A program made the translations under genes and the position numbers. From Caballeronia hypogeia (GTDB lineage: Bacteria; Pseudomonadota; Gammaproteobacteria; Burkholderiales; Burkholderiaceae), in contig NZ_FCOA02000024.1 in assembly GCF_001544875.2 (NCBI RefSeq), positions 62,001-126,000 of the forward strand: 64,000 bases of DNA, written 5' to 3'. Under the pieces are notes generated by a model. The model worked only from the letters and a program-made list of their open reading frames with translations. It was not told where the DNA came from and did no database searches. Positions 43,873 to 52,830 of this stretch are shown here, one piece after another; within the stretch, counting starts at the first letter, position 1, and the number at the start of each line of letters is the position of its first letter.

Positions 43873-44775
43873 ATGCGCGATATCGACCTCAAAACGCTGC
43901 GCCTCTTCGTGACGGTGTGCGAACACCAGAACATCGCGCGGGCGGCGCAGGAATCGCATATCGAGCCATCCGCGATCAGCAAGCGCATCGCGCAACTCGA
44001 AACCTCGCTCGGCGTGCCGCTGTTGTCGCGCTCGCGGCGCGGCGTGGAGCCGACGCCCGCGGGCATCGCGCTGCTGGAGCACGCGCGCAGCGTGCTTTTC
44101 ACGATGGAGCGCATCGCCAACGATGTCGCCGCGTTCGGCGGCGGCCTGCAGGGGCGCGTGAGCATCTGCGCGTCGGCATCGGCGATAGCGGAAGCGCTGC
44201 TCGACGACATCGCTTCGTTCATGCGCGAGAGCGCGAATCAGAACATCAAGGTCGATGTGGAAGAGCGGCTCTCGCACGATCTGGTGCGGCAGTTGCGCGA
44301 GGGTGTCGCGTCCGTCGGCGTGTGCTGGGACAGCGTGGATTTGCGCGGCTTGCAGCATCGCCCATACCGGCGTGACCGGCTCGCGCTCGCCGTGCCCGCC
44401 GATCATCCGTTCGCGCGGCTAAGCGCGGTGAGCTTCGAGGAATCGCTCGAATTCGAGCATGTGGGATTGCCGCCCGCGACCGCCGTTCACACCATGCTGC
44501 AGCGCGCGGCCGCGCAGGCGGGCAAGACCATGTCATACCGCGTGATCGTGTCGAGTTTCGACGCGGCGTTTCGCGTGGTCGCGGCGGGTTTGGGCGTGAG
44601 CGTGGTGCCGATGGAAGTGGCGGGCGCGTATCGTCAGGCGCTCGGCGTCGAAGCGATACCGCTATCCGATGCCTTCGCGGAGCGCCGCTTCGTCGTGTGT
44701 TTCAGGGACTTCGACGCGTTGCAGCCGGCGGCGCAACGGCTCGTCGAGCATCTGGAAACGCGGGCTTTGCGTTAG
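43873..44775 (+). CDS. LysR-family transcriptional regulator
   Basis: A 300-residue LysR protein. The N-terminal winged helix reads LKTLRLFVTVCEHQNIARAA, with helix 3 in SAISKRIAQLE. The C-terminal part is a periplasmic-binding-like effector domain. The start at 43873 (MRDIDLKTL) fits the family. It is transcribed divergently from the lyase-transferase-permease operon and is therefore its likely activator. Its 3' end overlaps the convergent cupin gene by 4 bp. Confidence 0.9.
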   Translation: MRDIDLKTLRLFVTVCEHQNIARAAQESHIEPSAISKRIAQLETSLGVPLLSRSRRGVEPTPAGIALLEHARSVLFTMERIANDVAAFGGGLQGRVSICASASAIAEALLDDIASFMRESANQNIKVDVEERLSHDLVRQLREGVASVGVCWDSVDLRGLQHRPYRRDRLALAVPADHPFARLSAVSFEESLEFEHVGLPPATAVHTMLQRAAAQAGKTMSYRVIVSSFDAAFRVVAAGLGVSVVPMEVAGAYRQALGVEAIPLSDAFAERRFVVCFRDFDALQPAAQRLVEHLETRALR

Positions 44776-45110
44776 CGCGGCGCGGCGCAGAAAACCGTTT
44801 CCGCATCCTTTTTCTCGACGGTCAGATTGACCGAGCGCGCGCCGCCGGGTCGCGTGCAATGCGGCTTGCCCGCCGGCACGGTAAGCAACTGTCCGGCGCG
44901 CAACTCGACGTCGCCTTCCTGGAACCCGATGACGAGCGTGCCTTCGATCGCCATGAAGGTCTCGTCCGAGTTCGGATGAAAGTGCCATCGATACGGCGCG
45001 TCCATCACGCTGATGTGGACATCGTGATCGTTGACGCTCGAAATGACGCGGTTGATGTAGCCGTCGCGCGCGGCATCGGCGATGGCTGCGTAGTCGATGA
45101 TCTGAGTCAT
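44772..45110 (-). CDS. Small cupin-domain protein
   Basis: A 112-residue single cupin. The metal-binding motif 1 is WHFHPNSDETFMAIEG (two His, one Glu), and motif 2 is PAGKPHCTRPGG (His). Such proteins bind a metal and may be isomerases, dioxygenases or sensors; the substrate is unknown. It is convergent with the LysR gene. Confidence 0.82.
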   Translation of the reverse strand: MTQIIDYAAIADAARDGYINRVISSVNDHDVHISVMDAPYRWHFHPNSDETFMAIEGTLVIGFQEGDVELRAGQLLTVPAGKPHCTRPGGARSVNLTVEKKDAETVFCAAPR

Positions 45111-45177
45111 TCGTTCAGGCTAACGCAACGCGGGAAACGCTACAAACGAGTATTTCTAACGTTGTTGCGAATGGCAT

Positions 45178-45474
45178 TCACGCCCCATTCGCCAGGCCAG
45201 GATCGTTCACCGCGCTCGCCCGCCCCATGATCGCGTCGATATTTCCGATGGCAGGCTGCGCATAGTGCACAGGCGGCGCTTCGGGCGGCAGCGGCGCGGG
45301 GCCGGAATCGGTCGCGCGCGCATAGACCGGCAGCGGCGCCGCGCTTTGTGCGCTGGAGGCAACCGGAAACACCGGCCCGCCCGTGATACCTACGCCGATA
45401 AACGGATGCGCCTGCGCTACGGTGGCCAGCCCGAGCAGTTTGACGGCCAGCATGAAATGTTTGATCGCGTTCAT
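45178..45474 (-). CDS. Small secreted Pro/Ala-rich hypothetical protein
   Basis: A 98-residue protein with a signal peptide (MNAIKHFMLAVKLLGLATVAQA) and a mature part rich in Pro, Ala and Val. The start at 45474 is preceded by a GGAG-type site and gives the signal peptide; the frame extends further upstream without sense. The function is unknown, presumably periplasmic. Confidence 0.6.
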   Translation of the reverse strand: MNAIKHFMLAVKLLGLATVAQAHPFIGVGITGGPVFPVASSAQSAAPLPVYARATDSGPAPLPPEAPPVHYAQPAIGNIDAIMGRASAVNDPGLANGA

Positions 45475-45605
45475 TTGCTCGTCTCCGGCGTTGCAGTTGT
45501 TTGTCGATGGACGCATTCTGCGCGGCGAGAATGAGCAAAAAATGAGAGCGTTCCCCGCAATTTGCCGGACCAACGGGATGCCCCGGTCGATTTAGACTGA
45601 ACCTC

Positions 45606-46661
45606 ATGCAGAACCGATATACCGCGATTCTCATCGCCCTCACCGCCGCCGCGCTCTTCGGCGCGACCACGCCCATCGCCAAGGCGCTGCTCGGTCCGAT
45701 GCCGCCATTCATGGTCGCCGGCCTGTTTTATCTGGGCAGCGGCATCGGCCTCGGCGCGGTTCTGCTCGGCCGCCGCATCATGCGAGCGAAGTCGGCAGGC
45801 GTGCGTCCGCGCGAACTCGCGTGGCTTGTCGGCGCGATCGCGTTCGGCGGGGTCGCGGGTCCCGCCTTGCTGATGCTCGGCCTGACGAGCACGCCCGCCG
45901 CGACCAGCGCGCTTCTGCTCAATCTCGAAGGCGTGCTGACCGCGCTCATCGCGTGGATCGTGTTTCGCGAGAACGTGGATGTTTCCGTGTTTCTCGGCAT
46001 GGTCGCGATCGTCGCGGGCGGCGCGGTGCTCGCGTGGCAACCGGGCGGCACGCAAACCTCGGGCGGCGCGCTGCTGATCGCGCTGGCGTGCCTGTTCTGG
46101 GCCATCGACAACAATCTGACGCGCAAGATTTCCACCGCCGACGCCACCGTCATCGCCTGCGCGAAAGGGCTCGTCGCGGGCGCGACGAACCTCGGCATCG
46201 CGCTCGCGATGGGCGCGCATCCGCCCGCGCCGCATGTCGCGCTCGCCGCGATGGCGACCGGTTTCGGCGGCTACGGCGTGAGTCTCGTGTTGTTCGTGAT
46301 CGCGCTGCGTCATCTCGGCACGGCGCGCACCGGCGCGTACTTCTCGGTCGCGCCGGTGTCTGGCGTGGCGCTCTCACTCGCGATCTGGCCGCAAGCGCCG
46401 GGCCTCGCGTTCTGGTGCGCCGCCGCGCTGATGGCGCTCGGCGTGTGGCTGCACGTGCGCGAACGGCACGAGCACGAACACACGCATGAGCGGCTCGAAC
46501 ATACGCATCGCCATACGCACGACGAGCATCATCGGCACGAGCACGACTTTCCGTATTCCGGCGACGAACCGCATACGCACGCGCACGTGCATCTGCCGAT
46601 CACGCACACGCACGCGCATTTCCCCGACATTCACCACCGCCATTCGCACAAGCGCGGCTAG
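45606..46661 (+). CDS. EamA/DMT-family permease with His-rich C-terminal tail
   Basis: A 351-residue transporter. Residues 1-285 contain the duplicated EamA module with ten helices. The final ~65 residues are a hydrophilic tail with more than twenty His residues in HxH and HH patterns with Asp/Glu, encoded after the last helix. Such tails bind Ni, Co, Zn or Cu, so a metal-related or metal-regulated transport role is plausible. The 3' end overlaps the convergent dehydrogenase gene by 4 bp. Confidence 0.85.
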   Translation: MQNRYTAILIALTAAALFGATTPIAKALLGPMPPFMVAGLFYLGSGIGLGAVLLGRRIMRAKSAGVRPRELAWLVGAIAFGGVAGPALLMLGLTSTPAATSALLLNLEGVLTALIAWIVFRENVDVSVFLGMVAIVAGGAVLAWQPGGTQTSGGALLIALACLFWAIDNNLTRKISTADATVIACAKGLVAGATNLGIALAMGAHPPAPHVALAAMATGFGGYGVSLVLFVIALRHLGTARTGAYFSVAPVSGVALSLAIWPQAPGLAFWCAAALMALGVWLHVRERHEHEHTHERLEHTHRHTHDEHHRHEHDFPYSGDEPHTHAHVHLPITHTHAHFPDIHHRHSHKRG

Positions 46662-48046
46662 AACACCTTGCCGGGATTGAGCAGGCCGAGCGGATCGAGC
46701 GCGGCCTTGATCGCGCGCATCGAGGCGATATCGGCGTCGCGGCGCACGAGGTGCAGATACTCGCGCTTCTTCACGCCGATGCCGTGCTCCGCCGAGATCG
46801 AGCCTTCGAACTCGCGTGTGACGTCGTAGATCACGCGGTCGACGTCGTCGTGATCCTGCTTGCCGCGGCCCGGCACGTCCACCACGATATGGATGTTGCC
46901 GTCGCCCAGATGGCCGTAGGTCATCACGATCGCGTCGGGCCAGTGCGCGCGCAGACGCGCCTCGCATTGCTGCGCGGCGTCGCCGACCTGCGCGATGGAA
47001 AAGCTCACGTCGTAGGCGGCATGGTTCGGAATGAAGCGGTCGTATTCGCCGGGCGCGTCGCGAATCGCCCAGAAATCGCGTGCGTGCGCTTCCGTCGATG
47101 CAATCGCCGCGTCGCTCACGATGCCCGCTTCGAGCATCGCGCCGAGAAACTCCTCGAAGGCTTCGTTGTGGCGCACGGGATCAGCGCCGACGCTCTCGAG
47201 CAGCACATAGAACGGATGCGCTTCGGCCAGCGGCGCGCGCAGAGTCGAGAGGTTCGCGATGACCGTATCGTGATAGCCCGCCCACATCACCTCGAACGCC
47301 GACACGCCCGCCGCGAGGCTCGCCTGCGCGCGCGTGAGCAACGTGGTGACGGCGGCGAAGTCCGGCAGGCCGCACCATGCGGTCGCCGTGGCCGTCGGCT
47401 GCGGGCGCAGCCGCAACACGACGCGCGTGATGACCGCGAGCGTGCCTTCGCTTCCGATCAGCAAGTGCCGCAAGTCGTAGCCGCTGTTGTTCTTGATCAT
47501 CTTGTTCAGCCCGCCGACGATCTCGCCGCTCGCGAGCACCGCTTCCACGCCGAGCACCTGATCGCGCATCATGCCGTACTTGATGACGCGGTTGCCGCCC
47601 GCATTGGTCGCGAGATTGCCGCCGATCGAGCAACTGCCGCGCGCACCGAGATCGAGCGGAAAGTAGAAGCCGGCCGCGCTCGCCGCTTCCTGAACCACTT
47701 GCAGCGGCGTGCCGGCTTCGACGGTCATGGTGGCGGACACGGCATCGATCTCGACGATGCGATTCATGCGGTCGAGACTCAGCGCCACTTCGCCGCCGAG
47801 CAGATTCGCGCCGCCGACGAGACCGGTGAGTCCGCCTTGCGTGACCACCGTTTGCTTGTGCTTCGAGCAGATGGCGAGCGCCTGCGCGACTTCATCGGTG
47901 GTGCGCGGGCGGATGATCGCGAGCGGCGTCGCGCCGGGCACGCCGCTCCAGTCGGCCACGCGCCGGTCGCCGAATTCGTCGGGCAGCGCCACGACCTGCG
48001 CGCCGAGCGCTTCACGCAATGCCATTACCGCTTCGCTTGCCGCCAT
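46658..48046 (-). CDS. FAD-binding D-2-hydroxyacid dehydrogenase (GlcD/Dld2 family)
   Basis: A 462-residue flavoprotein of the VAO/FAD_binding_4 type. The FAD domain shows TQGGLTGLVGGAN and the diphosphate-binding LGARGSCSIGGNLATNAGG. The C-terminal FAD-oxidase domain has TYGHLGDGNIH and the final EHGIG. It oxidises a D-2-hydroxyacid such as D-lactate, D-2-hydroxyglutarate or glycolate. The start at 48046 follows GGAGA; a longer frame to 48232 has no similarity. Confidence 0.88.
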   Translation of the reverse strand: MAASEAVMALREALGAQVVALPDEFGDRRVADWSGVPGATPLAIIRPRTTDEVAQALAICSKHKQTVVTQGGLTGLVGGANLLGGEVALSLDRMNRIVEIDAVSATMTVEAGTPLQVVQEAASAAGFYFPLDLGARGSCSIGGNLATNAGGNRVIKYGMMRDQVLGVEAVLASGEIVGGLNKMIKNNSGYDLRHLLIGSEGTLAVITRVVLRLRPQPTATATAWCGLPDFAAVTTLLTRAQASLAAGVSAFEVMWAGYHDTVIANLSTLRAPLAEAHPFYVLLESVGADPVRHNEAFEEFLGAMLEAGIVSDAAIASTEAHARDFWAIRDAPGEYDRFIPNHAAYDVSFSIAQVGDAAQQCEARLRAHWPDAIVMTYGHLGDGNIHIVVDVPGRGKQDHDDVDRVIYDVTREFEGSISAEHGIGVKKREYLHLVRRDADIASMRAIKAALDPLGLLNPGKVF

Positions 48047-48145
48047 GCGTTGTCTCCGTTCGTTGTTTCGAGTTGATGGGCGATGCGCTAGTTTGAACCA
48101 AAACGAGCGAGAATTAGCGGCCAACCTTCTTCGGGGAGCATTGCG

Positions 48146-48418
48146 ATGGAACGGGCAGATTACGAAAGCGCGCTGGATCAGCTCGTCGGCGCGGCGGAAC
48201 TCGTCGCGTCGGGCGCGGCCGACGAAGCCCAACGCGCGCAGGCCTTCGAGATGCTGGCGTTTTTCCGCTTGCGCCGGACGCGCATCGGAACGCCGGCGAC
48301 ATCCGACGATGAGTTGTTCAAGGACACCGCCATTGCCGCGCTCACGATGGCCGGGCGCCGGGAATATCTCGCCGCCGCCGCGCTGCTGGATCAGGCGCGC
48401 GGCCTGTCGGGCGGCTAG
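48146..48418 (+). CDS. Small hypothetical helical protein
   Basis: A 90-residue, Ala-rich, helical protein preceded by a GGGGAG ribosome site. No known domain was recognised; the pattern of paired helices resembles tetratricopeptide-like or coiled folds. It is divergent from the FAD dehydrogenase (99-bp gap) and precedes a LysR gene by 86 bp. Confidence 0.6.
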   Translation: MERADYESALDQLVGAAELVASGAADEAQRAQAFEMLAFFRLRRTRIGTPATSDDELFKDTAIAALTMAGRREYLAAAALLDQARGLSGG

Positions 48419-48504
48419 CGCTTTCGAAAATTGACGGGTCCGGCGTTCGGCTATGCTGCACGCATCTCATCCGAAAGTCGCGCAACACGCTCGCGCCACC
48501 TGTC

Positions 48505-49404
48505 ATGGCTCTCTCTCCGCTGCCGCCGCTCGCCTGCCTGCAAGCCTTCGAAGCCAGCGCGCGATATCTGAGCTTCACGCGCGCGGGGCAGGAGCTGCAT
48601 CTGTCCACGAGCGCGGTGAGCCGTCAGATCTCACAGCTCGAAGGCTTTCTCGGCCGCCGGCTGTTCGTGCGCGAGCACAACGCGCTGCGGCTCACGCCCG
48701 CGGGCGAAACCTACGCCGTCGACGTGCGGCGCATGCTGGAGCTGTGCACCAGCGTCACGTCGAGCCTGATGGCGCGCGTCGTCAAGTCGCGCCTCACCGT
48801 GTCGTGCACGGCGGGACTGTCCGCGTTCTGGCTCGCGCCGCGCATCGGCTCGTTCATCGACGCCAATCCCGATGTCGAGCTGCGCATCATCGTGCGCGAC
48901 CATTTCGGCGTGGTTTCGCCGGCGGAGTACGACGTCGGCGTCTTCTACCTGCGTCAGGCCGACGTGCCCGGCACGCACACGAAAAAGCTCTTCGACGAGG
49001 AAGTGTTTCCCGTCTGCTCGCCGTCCTATCTCGATGGCCGCACCCTCGCGCCCGTCGAGTTGCTGTCTTGCACCTTGCTCGTTCTGGAAGACGCCGAGCG
49101 AAGCTGGATGTCGTGGCATAGCTGGTTCGAGCGCGCCGGGCTCGAACGGCCGGCGTTCAGTCAGACGATCATCGTGAACAGCTATCCGCTCATCGTGCAG
49201 CTTGCCGCGCATGGCAAGGGCGTCGCGCTCGGCTGGAAGCGCGTGATCGATCCGCTCATCGAACATGGCGCGCTCGTGCGCGCATCCGACTCGCACGCGA
49301 CCATGGGCGGCGCGTACTTCGTCACGTGGCCCTCCGAACGCGCGGAGACGCCGGCCGCACGACGCTTTCGCGACTGGGCCATCAGCCAGGCCGCATCCAT
49401 CTGA
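48505..49404 (+). CDS. LysR-family regulator, GcvA type
   Basis: A 299-residue LysR protein with the GcvA-like start PPLACLQAFEASARYLSF and the helix-turn-helix STSAVSRQISQLE. The effector domain follows. It is upstream of and in the same direction as an MHS permease and an amidohydrolase, which it may control, by contrast with the usual divergent LysR arrangement. Confidence 0.9.
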   Translation: MALSPLPPLACLQAFEASARYLSFTRAGQELHLSTSAVSRQISQLEGFLGRRLFVREHNALRLTPAGETYAVDVRRMLELCTSVTSSLMARVVKSRLTVSCTAGLSAFWLAPRIGSFIDANPDVELRIIVRDHFGVVSPAEYDVGVFYLRQADVPGTHTKKLFDEEVFPVCSPSYLDGRTLAPVELLSCTLLVLEDAERSWMSWHSWFERAGLERPAFSQTIIVNSYPLIVQLAAHGKGVALGWKRVIDPLIEHGALVRASDSHATMGGAYFVTWPSERAETPAARRFRDWAISQAASI

Positions 49405-49544
49405 GCTGCGCCCGGACCGGCTTGCGTTTTTTGCAAGCGCGTTTGCGAAATTAGCGTTATGGCTTCGCCATCTCGAAAATTACATTGATCCCGTGACGAT
49501 TCGCGAACGCTCACCTCGCTCAACGACTATTCGGAGAGGTCCAG

Positions 49545-50843
49545 ATGGCAACTGGTGCATCAAACGAGATGCTGGTGGCCGGGCAGCCGCCCGCACGGAC
49601 AGTGACTCGCCGGCAGGCGATCCTCGCGACGGTGATCGGCAGCGGTCTGGAGTGGTTCGATTTCTCCGGCTACGCCTTTTTCGCCGCGATCATCGGCAAG
49701 CTGTTCTTTCCCTCGGGCAACGAGACCACTTCGCTGCTGCTGGCGCTCGCCACGTTCGGCGTCGGCTTCGTCATGCGGCCGCTCGGCGGCATCGCGTTCG
49801 GCATCTATGCCGACAAGGTCGGACGCAAGCGCGCCCTGTCGCTCGCCATGCTGGTGATGGCGCTCGGCTCGGCGATCATCGCGTTCGCGCCGACGTATGA
49901 ATCCATCGGCATTGCGGCGCCGTGCCTCATCGTGATCGCGCGGCTGTTGCAGGGCTTGTCGGCGGGCGGCGAGATGGGCGGCGCGACCGCGTTTCTCACC
50001 GAGCACGCGCCCGCGAACCGGCGCGCGTTCTATTCGAGCTGGATCCAGACGAGCGTGGGTTTCGCGGTGGTCATCGGCAGCCTCACCGGCACGCTCATCA
50101 CGACGAGCCTGTCCGCCGAATCGCTGACCTCCTGGGGATGGCGCATTCCGTTCGTGATCGGGATGCTCGTCGCGCCCGTCGGCTACTACATCCGGCTGAA
50201 GATCGACGAGACGCCCGAGTTCAAGTCCGAGAAGCATCACACCAACACGCCGCTGCGCGACGTGATTCGCGAGTATCCGCGCGGCGTGATCTCCAACCTG
50301 CTGATGGTCGTGCTGTGGACCGTCTGCACTTACGTGATCCTGTTCTATATCCCGACTTACGTCGTGAAGTATCTGCACATGACGCAGCGCGAAGGGTTCA
50401 CGTCGGGCATCGTCAGCGGCGTCGTGCTGATGGTGATGGCGCCGGTGTTCGGCGCGCTCTCCGACAAGGTCGGCAAGCAGCGCGTCGTCTCGGTCGCCGC
50501 GCTGATCATCCTGATCGCCAGCTATCCGCTGTTCTCGCATCTGATCAGGTCGCCCGACTTCACCACGCTGCTGATCTTCCAGGCGATCTTCGGCGTGTTG
50601 ATCGCCGCGTACACCGGCCCGATTCTCGCGCTGTTCACCGAGATGTTCCCGAGCCGCGTGCGCACGACCGGTTTGTCGCTCGCCTATAACGGCGCGGTGA
50701 CCATCTTCGGCGGCTTTGCGTCGTTCATCATCACGTGGCTCACGCAGGCCACCGGCGACGCCGAATCCGCGTCTTACTACATCATCTTCGCGGCGGTCGT
50801 GAGTCTGATCGGCACGCGCCTGATGAAGCCCCACCAGTCCTGA
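49545..50843 (+). CDS. MFS transporter, metabolite:H+ symporter (MHS) family
   Basis: A 432-residue permease with the MHS/ProP hallmark GSGLEWFDFSGYAFF at helix 1 and the loop motif YADKVGRKR. Family members import dicarboxylates, betaines, proline or shikimate-like acids. The amidohydrolase gene begins 8 bp downstream, so the two likely act on one substrate, perhaps an N-acyl or cyclic amide. GGAGAGG precedes the start. Confidence 0.88.
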   Translation: MATGASNEMLVAGQPPARTVTRRQAILATVIGSGLEWFDFSGYAFFAAIIGKLFFPSGNETTSLLLALATFGVGFVMRPLGGIAFGIYADKVGRKRALSLAMLVMALGSAIIAFAPTYESIGIAAPCLIVIARLLQGLSAGGEMGGATAFLTEHAPANRRAFYSSWIQTSVGFAVVIGSLTGTLITTSLSAESLTSWGWRIPFVIGMLVAPVGYYIRLKIDETPEFKSEKHHTNTPLRDVIREYPRGVISNLLMVVLWTVCTYVILFYIPTYVVKYLHMTQREGFTSGIVSGVVLMVMAPVFGALSDKVGKQRVVSVAALIILIASYPLFSHLIRSPDFTTLLIFQAIFGVLIAAYTGPILALFTEMFPSRVRTTGLSLAYNGAVTIFGGFASFIITWLTQATGDAESASYYIIFAAVVSLIGTRLMKPHQS

Positions 50844-50851
50844 GGAAAGAC

Positions 50852-52111
50852 ATGAGCACGTTAGTACTCGAAGGCGTCAACGTTTTCGATCCGGCCACGA
50901 ACCAGCGTCGTACCCACGTCGATGTCTGCATAGCCGATGGCAGGATCGCCGCGATCGGCGACGTGCCGTCGCAGTTCGCCGGCGCGCGCAGGATACGTCT
51001 TCCGGGCAGGACGCTGCTTCCCGGCTTTATCGATCTGCACGTTCACGTCGTCGCGTCGAACACCAATCTCGGCGCCAACGCCGCCATGCCGAATTTCCTC
51101 GCCGCGCTGAGGACGCTGCCGATCCTGCGCGGCATGCTCAATCGCGGCTTCACCACCGTGCGCGACGCGGGCGGCGCCGACTTCGGCATGTGCGAGGCCG
51201 TCAACAGCGGCGTGCTGTGGGGACCGCGCATCCTGTCGTCGGGCAAGGCGCTGTCGCAGACGGGCGGGCATGGCGACTTCCGCCAGCGCAACGACAAGCT
51301 CGACGACGCATGCGGCTGCCTCGGCCGTCAGGGCGCGATCGCGCGCGTGGTCGACGGCGTCGATGCGATGCGGCTCGCGGTGCGCGAGGAGCTGCTCAAG
51401 GGCGCGTCGCAGATCAAGGTGATGGCGTCGGGCGGAGTGGCTTCGCCCAACGATCCGATCACCAACACGCAGTATTCGGCGGAGGAACTGCGCGCCGCGG
51501 TTCAGGAGGCGGAAGCCGCGGGCACTTATGTGATGGCGCACGCCTACACCGCGCGCGCGATTCGCCGCGCCGTGGAGTGCGGCGTGAAATGCATCGAGCA
51601 CGGCAATCTGATCGATGAGGAAACCGCGCGGCTGCTGGTCGAGCGCGGCGTCGCCGTCGTGCCGACGATCGCCACGCTGGATCGCCTCGTCGAACAAGGA
51701 CCGGCGCTCGGCTTTCCCGCCGAGTCGCTCGCGAAGATCGACGGCGCGCGCTCGGTCGGCCGGCGGGCGCTCGCGCTGCTGGCGCGCGAGGGCGTGAAGG
51801 TCGGCTTCGGCTCCGACATGCTGGGCGAGCTGCACGCTTTCCAGTCTGATGAATTCGCGGTGCGCGCCGAGGTCGTCGGCAATGTCGAGGCGATCCGCTC
51901 GGCGACTTGCGTGGCCGCCGAAATCACGGGCGAAGCGGGCGTGCGCGGCACCGTGGCCGTCGGCGCGATGGCGGATCTCGTCGTCGTCGATGGCGACCCG
52001 GTGGAGGATATTTCGCTGCTCCTCGGGCAGGGCGAGCACATTCCGCTGGTCATCAAGAGCGGCGCGTGCATGAAGGAGGCGGGACGGCTGCTGGAGCCCG
52101 TCGCCGAATGA
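50852..52111 (+). CDS. Amidohydrolase, Xaa-Pro dipeptidase/imidazolonepropionase-like
   Basis: A 419-residue metal-dependent hydrolase. Metal ligands are visible in IDLHVHV, the carboxylated Lys in IKVMASGG, His in MAHAYT and EHGN, and the catalytic Asp in FGSDML. This pattern matches the prolidase-like clade of the amidohydrolase superfamily, which includes members acting on dipeptides and N-acylated compounds. The start at 50852 has a TGAGGAAAG ribosome site; a longer frame begins inside the permease gene and is rejected. Confidence 0.87.
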   Translation: MSTLVLEGVNVFDPATNQRRTHVDVCIADGRIAAIGDVPSQFAGARRIRLPGRTLLPGFIDLHVHVVASNTNLGANAAMPNFLAALRTLPILRGMLNRGFTTVRDAGGADFGMCEAVNSGVLWGPRILSSGKALSQTGGHGDFRQRNDKLDDACGCLGRQGAIARVVDGVDAMRLAVREELLKGASQIKVMASGGVASPNDPITNTQYSAEELRAAVQEAEAAGTYVMAHAYTARAIRRAVECGVKCIEHGNLIDEETARLLVERGVAVVPTIATLDRLVEQGPALGFPAESLAKIDGARSVGRRALALLAREGVKVGFGSDMLGELHAFQSDEFAVRAEVVGNVEAIRSATCVAAEITGEAGVRGTVAVGAMADLVVVDGDPVEDISLLLGQGEHIPLVIKSGACMKEAGRLLEPVAE

Positions 52112-52193
52112 ATGGCGCGGGCGCCCGCCGTCGGGGAAAATGCCGGTGCTATCATGCGCCGGAGATCCCCCGCACACGCAAGACGAATAGCCC

Positions 52194-52826
52194 ATGCCAC
52201 CCGAGGACCCGCAATCCATCCAACGTCTGGAGCAGGCGCGCCGGCTCCTCGCGCTCGCGCAAACCGGCCTGCACTACACGACCGGCGTATTCGACCGTGA
52301 ACGCTACGAAGAAGTCGCGGCGATCGCGCATGCGCAGATCGCTGAAATCGCATCGATGGACGTCGCCCGCGTAGCCGAGCTTTTCGCATTCGAAACGGGC
52401 TATGCGAACCCGAAGCTCGATGTCCGATGCGCGGTGTTCAACGAAGCCGGGCACATCCTGCTCGTGCGCGAGGCCGCCGACGGCCTCTGGTCGCTTCCCG
52501 GCGGCTGGGCCGACGTCGGTTTGTCGCCCGCCGAAAATGCAGCCAAGGAAGTGCGCGAGGAAAGCGGCTATACGGTCGATATCGTGCGTCTGCTCGCAGC
52601 CTGGGATATGGCGAAGCATCCTCATCCGCCTTCGGTGTTCCACATCTGGAAGCTCGTCTTTCTCGGCGAGGTCGTGAAGGCCGGCAAGCTCGTCGGCGCG
52701 GAGACGGACGCGGTCGGCTTTTTCGCGCTCGACGGTCTGCCGCCCCTGTCGCTCGGCCGCATCATGCCAGAGCAGATCCGCCGGCTGGACGCATTGCGCC
52801 GCAGCAACGACGTGGATTTCGACTGA
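52194..52826 (+). CDS. NUDIX hydrolase with NUDIX N-terminal helical domain
   Basis: A 210-residue protein. Residues about 8-60 match the helical Nudix_hydro_N module (RLLALAQTGLHYTTGVFDRE). The Nudix box lies at about residues 102-124 (GGWADVGLSP...REESGY), with the catalytic REES Glu pair. Family members hydrolyse ADP-ribose or CDP-alcohols. It precedes a DAO-type flavoenzyme gene by 4 bp, so the two are probably co-translated. Confidence 0.88.
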   Translation: MPPEDPQSIQRLEQARRLLALAQTGLHYTTGVFDRERYEEVAAIAHAQIAEIASMDVARVAELFAFETGYANPKLDVRCAVFNEAGHILLVREAADGLWSLPGGWADVGLSPAENAAKEVREESGYTVDIVRLLAAWDMAKHPHPPSVFHIWKLVFLGEVVKAGKLVGAETDAVGFFALDGLPPLSLGRIMPEQIRRLDALRRSNDVDFD

Positions 52827-52830
52827 AGCC

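Noticed and set aside
46374..46967. Minus-strand frame covering the His-rich tail region
   Set aside because: Val/Arg/Met periodicity mirrors the CAC/CAT-rich codons on the plus strand; it is an antisense image of the His-rich tail.
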